From positions 1 through 11,763 of the forward strand of contig JBFLVQ010000262.1 in NCBI GenBank assembly GCA_040758525.1: a DNA stretch of 11,763 nt, in the 5' to 3' direction. Made by a program: the position numbers and the translations under genes. The stretch comes from JBFLVQ01 sp040758525 (GTDB taxonomy: Bacteria; Acidobacteriota; Blastocatellia; Chloracidobacteriales; JADJPF01). Positions 1-5,595 of this stretch are shown piece by piece (the stretch's first letter is position 1; every line of letters begins with the position of its first letter). Under the pieces are notes generated by a model that ran no database searches, was not told the DNA's origin, and saw only the letters and a list, made by a program, of their open reading frames with translations.

Positions 1-377
1 ATGGCAATGGCACAGGTTCACTGAGAATCGCACCAGCACTATCTGACACACAAGGTGGCAGAGTGACAGTGCGAGTAACCGACCCACTAGGTCTGAGTGC
101 AGAGACCTCCTTCAATGTGACAGTACAAAAGTCTGTTTCTATTGTGGCAGTCTCTTACGCTAAACCAAATCTATTCATTGCTGGAATGGGTTTTGGTACA
201 TCGGGTGCGGTGGTAAGAGTGAATGGTTCAGATGTAAGCTCAAACATCAAAGTTCAGACTGATACATCGCTCACAGTCAAGGGTGGCATGAAGAAACTGC
301 GCTTAAAGAAAGGTCCGAACACGATTACCGTAACGGTTGGCGGTGTAACCTCCAGTCCACATGTGCTTAACCTATAG
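1..377 (+). CDS. C-terminal end of a secreted Ig-like/IPT-domain protein (5' partial)
   Basis: The frame starting at base 3 is open from the window edge to the TAG at 375-377, giving 124 visible residues of a longer protein. The first ~40 residues have the alternating hydrophobic pattern and the conserved VTD..GLSA..SF.VTV ending of a bacterial Ig-like/PKD-type domain. The last ~80 residues look like an IPT/TIG-like beta domain: a G.GFGTSG turn, a VRVNG strand, then KKLRLKKGPNTITV and a final V..S..VLNL strand. Such domains are usually found in exported or surface proteins as adhesion or spacer modules; the signal peptide would lie upstream, outside the window. A GTG at 63 could be mistaken for the start, but the in-frame upstream codons continue the same Ig-like fold, so it is internal. 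What the full protein binds or cleaves cannot be told from this fragment. Confidence 0.8.
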   Translation, partial: GNGTGSLRIAPALSDTQGGRVTVRVTDPLGLSAETSFNVTVQKSVSIVAVSYAKPNLFIAGMGFGTSGAVVRVNGSDVSSNIKVQTDTSLTVKGGMKKLRLKKGPNTITVTVGGVTSSPHVLNL

Positions 378-427
378 GCTAACGATAGTGGAAAATAGTA
401 GATTTCGGCAAATAGCCAAGATTGATA

Positions 428-460
428 GGAAATGGGCCTTTGTGGCCCATTTCTCTTTTC
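428..460 (+). terminator. Rho-independent terminator after the Ig-like gene
   Basis: A perfect 10-bp stem (429-438 GAAATGGGCC with 444-453 GGCCCATTTC) closes a 5-nt loop and is followed by a T-rich tract (451-460). It lies about 50 nt past the stop codon of the upstream gene and separates it from the next promoter. The A-rich 5' side could also allow some function in the opposite direction, but no leftward gene ends here. Confidence 0.85.
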
Positions 461-530
461 ATTAACTTCTCAGCAAACCTGCCTAACTGCTTGTGCTGGA
501 GGTACGGTGAGTTGCTTTAGTCAGTTGGAG

Positions 531-559
531 TTGACAAATGGCGACCTCCATAAGATAGT
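531..559 (+). promoter_or_regulatory. Sigma70-type promoter for the thioredoxin-fold gene
   Basis: A perfect -35 box TTGACA (531-536) is followed by a 17-bp spacer and the -10-like GATAGT (554-559, four of six consensus bases). It lies between the upstream terminator and the gene at 633, predicting a leader of roughly 65 nt. Strong -35 with a moderate -10; not experimentally supported. Confidence 0.5.
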
Positions 560-632
560 TTTATAACACTCTGGAACCTTTTGATGAGAATTATCCTAGT
601 ACAATAGTAAATAGCGTTAGAGGATACTTTAT

Positions 633-1187
633 ATGGCATTAACCTATTCCAAACAGATTGATTTAGGTACTACAGCGGAGGATTTTTCCCTCCCTGCGGT
701 TGATGGCCGTGTCTACAGCCTGAAAGATTTTGCTAGTGCTAAAGCTCTTGTAGTGATGTTTATCTGCAATCATTGTCCTTATGTACAGGCGGTTGAGGAG
801 CGTATTTTACAGCTTGTACATGAATATTCAGGCAGAGGGGTACAATTTATTGGCATCTGTGCCAACGATCCAACCGATTATCCTGATGATAGTTTCGATA
901 ATTTACGGAAGCGTTGGACGGAGAAACAGTACGGTTTTCCTTACCTTGTCGATGAGTCTCAGGAGGTAGCGCGCAATTTTGGCGCGGTTTGTACACCAGA
1001 TATCTTTGTCTATGATAATGAGCGTAAACTCGCCTATCGTGGACGTATTGATGACAACTGGCAGCGGCCTGAAGCCGTGACGCGTCGCGAACTTGCTGCT
1101 GCATTAGACGCATTGCTAAGTGGAAAGCGACCAAGTGAAGAGCAACATCCATCTATGGGTTGCTCGATAAAGTGGCGCACGTCTTAA
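633..1187 (+). CDS. Stand-alone thioredoxin-fold / PRX-like redox protein
   Basis: A 184-aa cytoplasmic protein of the AhpC/TSA-redoxin superfamily, closest by motif to the PRX_like1 group often named 'thioredoxin family protein'. Residues 16-33 (EDFSLPAVDGRVYSLKDF) are the usual redoxin entry. The active-site motif is CNHCPY at 45-50, a CxxC rather than the lone peroxidatic cysteine of true peroxiredoxins. The cis-proline loop is VCTPD (119-123), and the C-terminal MGCSIKW (about 175-181) with Cys177 is a family hallmark. No signal peptide or membrane segment is present. A thiol-disulfide or peroxide-linked role is family knowledge; the physiological substrate is unknown. The ATG at 633 has a good Shine-Dalgarno (AGAGGA, 619-624). 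It is probably monocistronic, with its own promoter upstream and a 275-bp gap downstream. Confidence 0.9.
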   Translation: MALTYSKQIDLGTTAEDFSLPAVDGRVYSLKDFASAKALVVMFICNHCPYVQAVEERILQLVHEYSGRGVQFIGICANDPTDYPDDSFDNLRKRWTEKQYGFPYLVDESQEVARNFGAVCTPDIFVYDNERKLAYRGRIDDNWQRPEAVTRRELAAALDALLSGKRPSEEQHPSMGCSIKWRTS

Positions 1188-1291
1188 TTTCGGCGTGCAC
1201 ATAAATCCGCTCTATACCCGTATTACCGTACTATCTGGTAATTAGACTGATAATATATTGGGTACTGATAGATTTGTGTGACAGAGCCCTT

Positions 1292-1320
1292 AAGCTGCCA
1301 TTCAGTAAGGCGCTTTTCGG
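1292..1320 (+). terminator. Possible weak terminator downstream of the thioredoxin-fold gene
   Basis: An imperfect stem (AAGC, bulged T, GCC at 1292-1299 with GGCGCTT at 1309-1315) over a 9-nt loop is followed by TTTTC. It lies about 105 nt after the stop codon. The bulge and the short T run make it weak. The rest of the 1188-1462 gap is AT-leaning; apart from a poor TTGGCA (1367-1372) without a convincing -10, I see nothing in it until the ribosome site at 1451-1456. Confidence 0.3.
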
Positions 1321-1462
1321 ATTGGAGCATTTGCGTTGGTTTTATCTATAAAAAAGCTAATGGCAATTGGCAGTACCCTTCTTAATCCTTTAATTAGTTA
1401 CGATTGTTAAAAAAATGGTGAGTTGCAGCGGGCAGGAAGATGAGATCTGAGGGAGGCGAGTA

Positions 1463-2350
1463 ATGGACTTAAATTTCGACTTAAATAAATTTCTTGAGCG
1501 GTCAAGGGCACTCGATCTAACTGGTATAGATTGGTCTAAGGCTAAAACACAACCAATTTCCGAGGCTGAGAAACGATGTCTCACTTATATGATAGATGTT
1601 GAGTCTTACACCATTGCTTATATGCGTATTGTGCTCAATACCAAGGCGATCAAGGATCGAGAGATTGCTGAATTTCTTCCTTGCTGGGCTTATGAAGAAG
1701 CCTACCATAGCCGTGCCCTTGAGCGTTTCCTGCAGGAATCGGGTATCAGCCTGGTTTTGCCAGATCAACGCAGTTACCAACGTCGCAAACGATTTTGGGA
1801 GAGTCTTAAAGATCATGCTGCTGGGCTCATCTCGCGTTTCTCCACTGACTTTATCGCCGTCTATATGACTTGGGGCGCAGTACAAGAAATGACGACACTT
1901 TCTGGTTATAAGAATATGGCGCGCAAAAGCCGCAATGAAGCGTTAGCTGAGGTGGTGCGTCGTATTATGCGTGATGAATCGCGCCATTTTGGATTCTATT
2001 ACAATAAGGCAAAAGAGCGACTAATGAAATCACCTCGTGCGCAATGGCTTACTTCAAACCTGCTGAAGCATTTTTGGCTGCCTGTAGGGGCAGGAATAGA
2101 GTCAGATTCTGAAGTCGCTTTTGTCACTGCTTATCTATTTGGTGATACAGAAGGACACGAGACCGCTCGACATATTGATAATACTATCGCAAAATTACCT
2201 GGTCTTAGTTGGTTCAACTATTTTGAGACATTTACCAAACAGTGTTGTCAACGTTTGGTAGCACAATCACCCTGGCAGGAACTTACTGAACAGTTATCCT
2301 ACCTACCACAATCGGCAGTTGGTTATCCGCAAGAGGAAGCAAATCAATAA
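1463..2350 (+). CDS. Di-iron ferritin-fold protein, acyl-ACP desaturase-like
   Basis: A 295-aa, mostly helical soluble protein carrying the complete six-ligand set of a carboxylate-bridged di-iron site: Glu47 (DVES), E79xxH82 (EEAYH), Glu142 (VQEMTT) and E172xxH175 (DESRHFG). The order E, ExxH, E, ExxH matches the acyl-ACP (stearoyl-ACP) desaturase/ribonucleotide reductase R2-like group. The stretch around Glu142 (QE..T...Y.N.AR) followed by DE.RH recalls the plant and mycobacterial acyl-ACP desaturases. Those enzymes use O2 and ferredoxin electrons to insert a double bond into an acyl-ACP chain; that this one does so is inference, since N-oxygenases and R2-like oxidases share the ligands. 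No signal peptide. The ATG at 1463 has GGGAGG (1451-1456) six bases upstream. No ferredoxin or reductase is adjacent. Confidence 0.8.
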   Translation: MDLNFDLNKFLERSRALDLTGIDWSKAKTQPISEAEKRCLTYMIDVESYTIAYMRIVLNTKAIKDREIAEFLPCWAYEEAYHSRALERFLQESGISLVLPDQRSYQRRKRFWESLKDHAAGLISRFSTDFIAVYMTWGAVQEMTTLSGYKNMARKSRNEALAEVVRRIMRDESRHFGFYYNKAKERLMKSPRAQWLTSNLLKHFWLPVGAGIESDSEVAFVTAYLFGDTEGHETARHIDNTIAKLPGLSWFNYFETFTKQCCQRLVAQSPWQELTEQLSYLPQSAVGYPQEEANQ

Positions 2351-2351
2351 T

Positions 2352-2412
2352 AGATAGCAGGTGTAGAGCAGTATGGAATTATACTTATTCTCTACGCCTG
2401 CCACTGCTATCT
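2352..2412. terminator. Bidirectional terminator between convergent genes
   Basis: The 62 bases separating two convergent genes are almost entirely one hairpin. GCAGGTGTAGAG (2357-2368) pairs with CTCTACGCCTGC (2390-2401) over 12 bp with one G-U, and the loop holds a further stem, AGTAT (2370-2374) with ATACT (2381-2385). An alternative outer stem, AGATAGCAG (2352-2360) with CTGCTATCT (2404-2412), competes for the base of the left arm. T-rich sequence follows on the plus strand (2411-2419); the minus-strand tail is less T-rich. Confidence 0.7.
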
Positions 2413-3903
2413 TTATTTGTCGCGAGAGAGAATCCAATTAGCAAGTAGACGCACACCTATACCAGTTGGCCCTTTACTTATATAAGGTTTCTTCTCGCTA
2501 TTCCAAGCCGTACTAGCAATATCTAAATGTGCCCAAGGAGTATCGCCAGCAAACTCCTTAAGAAAATAGCCAGCCGTAATCATACCTGCCGGACGCCCGC
2601 CAGTATTCTTGAGGTCGGCAATATCGCTACGTAATTGCTCGCCATACTCTTCATCCAGTGGTAACTGCCAGAGCCGCTCGCCTACCTCCTGTCCAGCCGC
2701 GATCAATGAGTTGCTCATTGTTTCATCATTGCTAAGCAAACCTGCATAAACAGGTCCAAGTACAATAGAACAGGCACCTGTAAGAGTAGCAAGATCAACC
2801 AGTCGAGTAGCGCCAAGTTTCTGTTTGGCATAAGTGATCGCATCAGCCAGCACTAATCGGCCTTCTGCATCTGTATTAATAACTTCGATTGTCTTACCAG
2901 ACATTGAGCGAAGCACATCGCCAGGCTTGATCGCGGTACCGGAAGGCATATTCTCAGCACAAGCCATCACCCCAACAATACGGGCGCGTGGCTTAAGTTG
3001 AGCAATCGCACGCATTGCTCCCATAACAGCAGCCGCGCCCGCCATATCGTATTTCATCTTCTCCATACCTTCACTAGGTTTAATTGAAATGCCACCCGAG
3101 TCAAAGGTGATACCTTTACCAATAAAAGCAATGGTCTCATCATTTTGTGCATCAGGATGCTCATACTTGAGTACAATCAAGCGAGCCTCTTCATTTGAGC
3201 CACGTGCCACACCAAGTAGCGCACCCATACCGAGTTCGCGCATCTGTGCTTCATTAAGTACATCAATGTTAAGCGGTAAGCCTTCTGCCAACTGCTCAGC
3301 CTGCTCAGCCATTATCTTTGGAGTAAGATTGCTGCTTGGCTCATTAATAAGTTGACGAGCGAAATTGACGGCTTCGCCTACTATCTGACCACGTGTTGCT
3401 CCTACTTCTATCGGTACACGTATGCTTTCTGGAACAATGATAAGAAATTGATTGAAGGGGCGCTCTTCACGCTCTTTGGTCTTGTAGCTATCAGGCTCAA
3501 AGAGACTGGCTAACATTGCATCTACAATTGCTGTAGCGCTCATCTCTGGGTTTAGATTGTCCCTTACTACCCAGGCGACTGTTTGTACTCCTTTATTTTT
3601 TAATATACGAGCGGAAGTACCTACTGCTTGGCGTAGCTGAAAATGGCTAAACTTCTCTCGTTTACCTACACCTACAAGTAGTAATCTTCTTGCTTTTAGG
3701 CCAGGCGCTCGGTGAATATAGGCCACTTCGTTCAATTTGCCACGAAACTCCCGGTGTTCTAGGATTGAGGCGAGCGCACCTTCAGTATGTCCATTCAATT
3801 CTTTTAATAATGCCTCATTGGTGCCCTCTCCTTCATACATTGGCACAATAAGTGTATCTGCAATAATTTCATGAAATTTGTCAGTGAGAGTTTTGACGTC
3901 CAT
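2413..3903 (-). CDS. pepA: Leucyl aminopeptidase (M17 family)
   Basis: A 496-aa cytosolic aminopeptidase that removes N-terminal residues from peptides, normally a homohexamer with two metal ions per subunit. An N-terminal macro-like domain (about 1-155) precedes the M17 catalytic domain. The active site is complete: metal ligands Lys263, Asp268, Asp286, Asp345 and Glu347, and catalytic Lys275 and Arg349, within GKGITFDSGG and the family signature NTDAEGRL (343-350). Their mutual spacing is the same as in Escherichia coli PepA. The start is set at the ATG complement of 3901-3903, preceded at 5 nt by a strong AAGGAG (3909-3914). A longer reading frame begins 36 codons upstream but would run back through the smpB end and its added residues look unrelated to the family. 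It follows smpB by 16 nt, so the two are likely co-transcribed. PepA is also a DNA-binding regulator in E. coli; nothing here shows that role. Confidence 0.96.
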   Translation of the reverse strand: MDVKTLTDKFHEIIADTLIVPMYEGEGTNEALLKELNGHTEGALASILEHREFRGKLNEVAYIHRAPGLKARRLLLVGVGKREKFSHFQLRQAVGTSARILKNKGVQTVAWVVRDNLNPEMSATAIVDAMLASLFEPDSYKTKEREERPFNQFLIIVPESIRVPIEVGATRGQIVGEAVNFARQLINEPSSNLTPKIMAEQAEQLAEGLPLNIDVLNEAQMRELGMGALLGVARGSNEEARLIVLKYEHPDAQNDETIAFIGKGITFDSGGISIKPSEGMEKMKYDMAGAAAVMGAMRAIAQLKPRARIVGVMACAENMPSGTAIKPGDVLRSMSGKTIEVINTDAEGRLVLADAITYAKQKLGATRLVDLATLTGACSIVLGPVYAGLLSNDETMSNSLIAAGQEVGERLWQLPLDEEYGEQLRSDIADLKNTGGRPAGMITAGYFLKEFAGDTPWAHLDIASTAWNSEKKPYISKGPTGIGVRLLANWILSRDK

Positions 3904-3908
3904 TTTAG

Positions 3909-3914
3909 CTCCTT
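3909..3914 (-). promoter_or_regulatory. Ribosome binding site that fixes the pepA start
   Basis: The minus strand reads AAGGAG here, five bases before the ATG at 3903. It lies wholly within the 16-nt gap between the smpB stop and pepA, which argues for the shorter pepA over a version starting at 4011 inside smpB. Confidence 0.85.
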
Positions 3915-3919
3915 GGAAT

Positions 3920-4375
3920 TTATCGGTTGCGCTCTTTAAGCATTGCACGAGTCTCGCGTTCGCTAAGTCGGCGTTTCTCTGTTTCGCGCTTGTCAAAAAG
4001 CTTCTTACCACGTGCCAGTCCTATTTCGGCTTTGGCACGCCCCTGCTTGAAGTAGATTTTGGTGGGCACAATAGTAAGCCCTTTCTCTTGTACTTTGCTG
4101 CCTAAGCGTATGATCTCCTTTTTATGCATCAGCAGCTTACGTGATCGAGTAGGATCATGATTAGCACGATTGCCATGGCTGTAAGGACTAATATGTGCAT
4201 TGACAAGCCAGGCTTCGCCATCCTTGATCAAAATATAAGCATCCTTAAGGTTGACACGTCCATCACGTAGTGACTTCACTTCTGTACCAGCGAGCACCAG
4301 TCCCGCCTCATAGGTCTCGTCAATAAAATAGTTGTGATAAGCGTCGCGGTTGGTTGTTACGATCTTCACCGTCAT
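3920..4375 (-). CDS. smpB: SsrA-binding protein SmpB
   Basis: A 151-aa protein that binds tmRNA (ssrA) and brings it to stalled ribosomes for trans-translation, tagging the incomplete peptide for proteolysis. Family hallmarks are visible in order: NRDAYHNYFIDETYEAG near the N-terminus, then L.GTEVKSLRDGRVNLKDAY, AHISPYSHGN (about 61-70), R.RKLLMHK.EI..L, and the basic C-terminal tail GKKLFDKRETEKRR that enters the mRNA channel in known structures. Length is normal for the family. The ATG at 4375 lacks a strong Shine-Dalgarno, but the N-terminus fits the family and no better start exists. The tmRNA gene itself, often near smpB, is not in this window. It heads a two-gene unit with pepA, linking ribosome rescue with peptide turnover. 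Confidence 0.97.
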   Translation of the reverse strand: MTVKIVTTNRDAYHNYFIDETYEAGLVLAGTEVKSLRDGRVNLKDAYILIKDGEAWLVNAHISPYSHGNRANHDPTRSRKLLMHKKEIIRLGSKVQEKGLTIVPTKIYFKQGRAKAEIGLARGKKLFDKRETEKRRLSERETRAMLKERNR

Positions 4376-4424
4376 TAAGTTACCATCTTGTTAGACTCGC
4401 GTTTGAGAATGCGTTGAAGATATA

Positions 4425-4453
4425 AGTATAAATATGAAAGTGATTAGGAGAAA
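4425..4453 (-). promoter_or_regulatory. Candidate promoter for smpB-pepA
   Basis: On the minus strand TATACT (4425-4430, five of six -10 bases) lies 17 bp downstream of TTTCTC (4448-4453, a poor -35). This predicts a leader of about 45 nt before smpB. The 113-bp gap to the cytochrome gene otherwise holds no clear hairpin, so read-through from upstream is possible. Confidence 0.4.
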
Positions 4454-4488
4454 GTGCTCCCGGCAAAAACTCCCTCGATAGACAATGA

Positions 4489-5463
4489 TCAGGGCCTAGG
4501 AGGTTGAAGCGGTTTTACTGGTGGTTTGGCAGTTGTGGGAGTATCCGTCTTAGGCGCGCTCTGCTTAAGTTTGGCAGTCTCTTCCAAGGTAAGCTTATGT
4601 GCGCCTACCTCGTCATTGTGACAGGCATTGCATTTATCCACCTCAGGAGGCTGAATATCAACTAGTTGTTTGGTCTTAATCGCCCCACTATGGCAGAACT
4701 TGCAATCTAGAGTTGCTTTAGATTTTGCTTGTGGTCGTATATCACGCTCATGATCGCGATCATGGCGGAAGTTAGGGACAGTATTATCAATCTCTTTACG
4801 TGCTGGTGTAGGAGCTTGGTGGCAGCCTTTGCACTCATTCATTGCAGGGGCAACCTTATTACCACCACTACCGTGACATTGTGCACATTCTGGATGATAG
4901 GGTTTAGAGAAGCTTGCCTCCTTCTTTTTCGGTCCATCTTTGATATGACAACTGAAACAGCCATTCTTCTCAGCAATAACCTGTACTTTTTCTTGTTCTT
5001 CGCTCAACTTGTGTATCGGTACAGGCGTATCATAATCCTTGACCTCTAAGCCGACATGTATATTATGGGGAAATTTAATACTAAATTGATCTTTGCGTTG
5101 CTCAGGAAAGCCCTTTAGACGCGCGGTATTACCTGGCGGCATATGGCATATTAGACAAAAACTTCGTGCCCCTACCGTGAATGCGGGAAAGAAATGACAA
5201 TTACTACAAGTTGGATGATTGGGAAGATGGGTGACTCGCTGGCCTTCTTTGACCTGATGACAGCTTGCGCAGTTGGGACTATGGCTAGTGTGAGAAAAAC
5301 GTTGATAGTTAATACCACGTCGCGGCCCTGGCGGTATTCTGTGTCGTTGTGTAGTGGTTGTGTTTGCTTGTAGATTCCAGGCAAGTCCACAGAGTAGTGT
5401 CAGCAATATTACTAGTAATAGGAAGCGGACGCTATCGTGATATTTCTCGATCAATTTACGCAT
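4489..5463 (-). CDS. Eight-haem c-type cytochrome, membrane-anchored or exported
   Basis: A 324-aa protein with eight CxxCH haem c sites at residues 65, 86, 103, 169, 193, 211, 254 and 278 (first Cys). Residues 13-30 form one hydrophobic segment after a positively charged start: a signal peptide or uncleaved anchor placing the haems in the periplasm. Cys25 lacks a convincing lipobox. Three segments of the form FxH.(2,3)H (56-61, 131-136, 232-238) each precede a group of haem sites, as in the cytochrome c3/c7-type modules where such histidines are distal ligands. The last ~25 residues are Pro/Lys-rich and probably disordered. The likely role is electron transfer along a haem chain; it lacks the features of known octahaem enzymes such as the nitrite or tetrathionate reductases, so no reaction is assigned. 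The ATG at 5463 has AGAGGGA six bases upstream (5470-5476). No quinol oxidase, NrfH-like or porin partner is adjacent. Confidence 0.9.
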   Translation of the reverse strand: MRKLIEKYHDSVRFLLLVILLTLLCGLAWNLQANTTTTQRHRIPPGPRRGINYQRFSHTSHSPNCASCHQVKEGQRVTHLPNHPTCSNCHFFPAFTVGARSFCLICHMPPGNTARLKGFPEQRKDQFSIKFPHNIHVGLEVKDYDTPVPIHKLSEEQEKVQVIAEKNGCFSCHIKDGPKKKEASFSKPYHPECAQCHGSGGNKVAPAMNECKGCHQAPTPARKEIDNTVPNFRHDRDHERDIRPQAKSKATLDCKFCHSGAIKTKQLVDIQPPEVDKCNACHNDEVGAHKLTLEETAKLKQSAPKTDTPTTAKPPVKPLQPPRP

Positions 5464-5540
5464 AGCTTGTCCCTCTAAAAGCTATGAGAAACAGACCGGG
5501 CATGACGTTGCTTGTAACGCCGTTAAAGCCGCGCAGCAGA

Positions 5541-5565
5541 TTATCTTGAATTGACGTTAAGATAA
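5541..5565. repeat. Inverted repeat upstream of the cytochrome gene
   Basis: Perfect 7-bp arms TTATCTT (5541-5547) and AAGATAA (5559-5565) flank an 11-nt centre. It lies about 80 bp upstream of the cytochrome start and 25 bp from the S9 gene's terminal hairpin. It could be an operator half-site pair for the cytochrome promoter or a second hairpin of the terminator region; no T run follows it, so I lean to a binding site, weakly. Confidence 0.35.
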
Positions 5566-5571
5566 GGTCAA

Positions 5572-5595
5572 GAAGAGTGGACTTGGCCACTCTTC
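5572..5595 (-). terminator. Hairpin terminator overlapping the end of the S9 peptidase gene
   Basis: A perfect 9-bp stem (5572-5580 GAAGAGTGG with 5587-5595 CCACTCTTC) encloses a 6-nt loop. Its right arm contains most of the TGA stop of the leftward gene (5594-5596). On the minus strand the stem is followed by TTGACCTTATC, a poor T tract, so efficiency is uncertain. Confidence 0.55.

Noticed and set aside
584..607. Seven-codon open frame in the leader of the thioredoxin-fold gene (ATG to TAG)
   Set aside because: Only a GGAA precedes it, and the peptide shows no attenuator-like run of one amino acid or adjoining hairpin.
1177..1198. Short inverted repeat GCACG/CGTGC at the end of the thioredoxin-fold gene
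   Set aside because: Only five base pairs, a 12-nt loop and no T tract; not a credible terminator.
3904..4011. 36-codon N-terminal extension of pepA, starting inside smpB
   Set aside because: It overlaps smpB coding sequence, lacks a ribosome site, and the ATG at 3903 has an ideal one and a family-like N-terminus.
4729..5390. Open frames on both strands within the cytochrome gene
   Set aside because: They are shadows: no ribosome sites or family features, whereas the chosen frame has eight CxxCH motifs and a signal segment.
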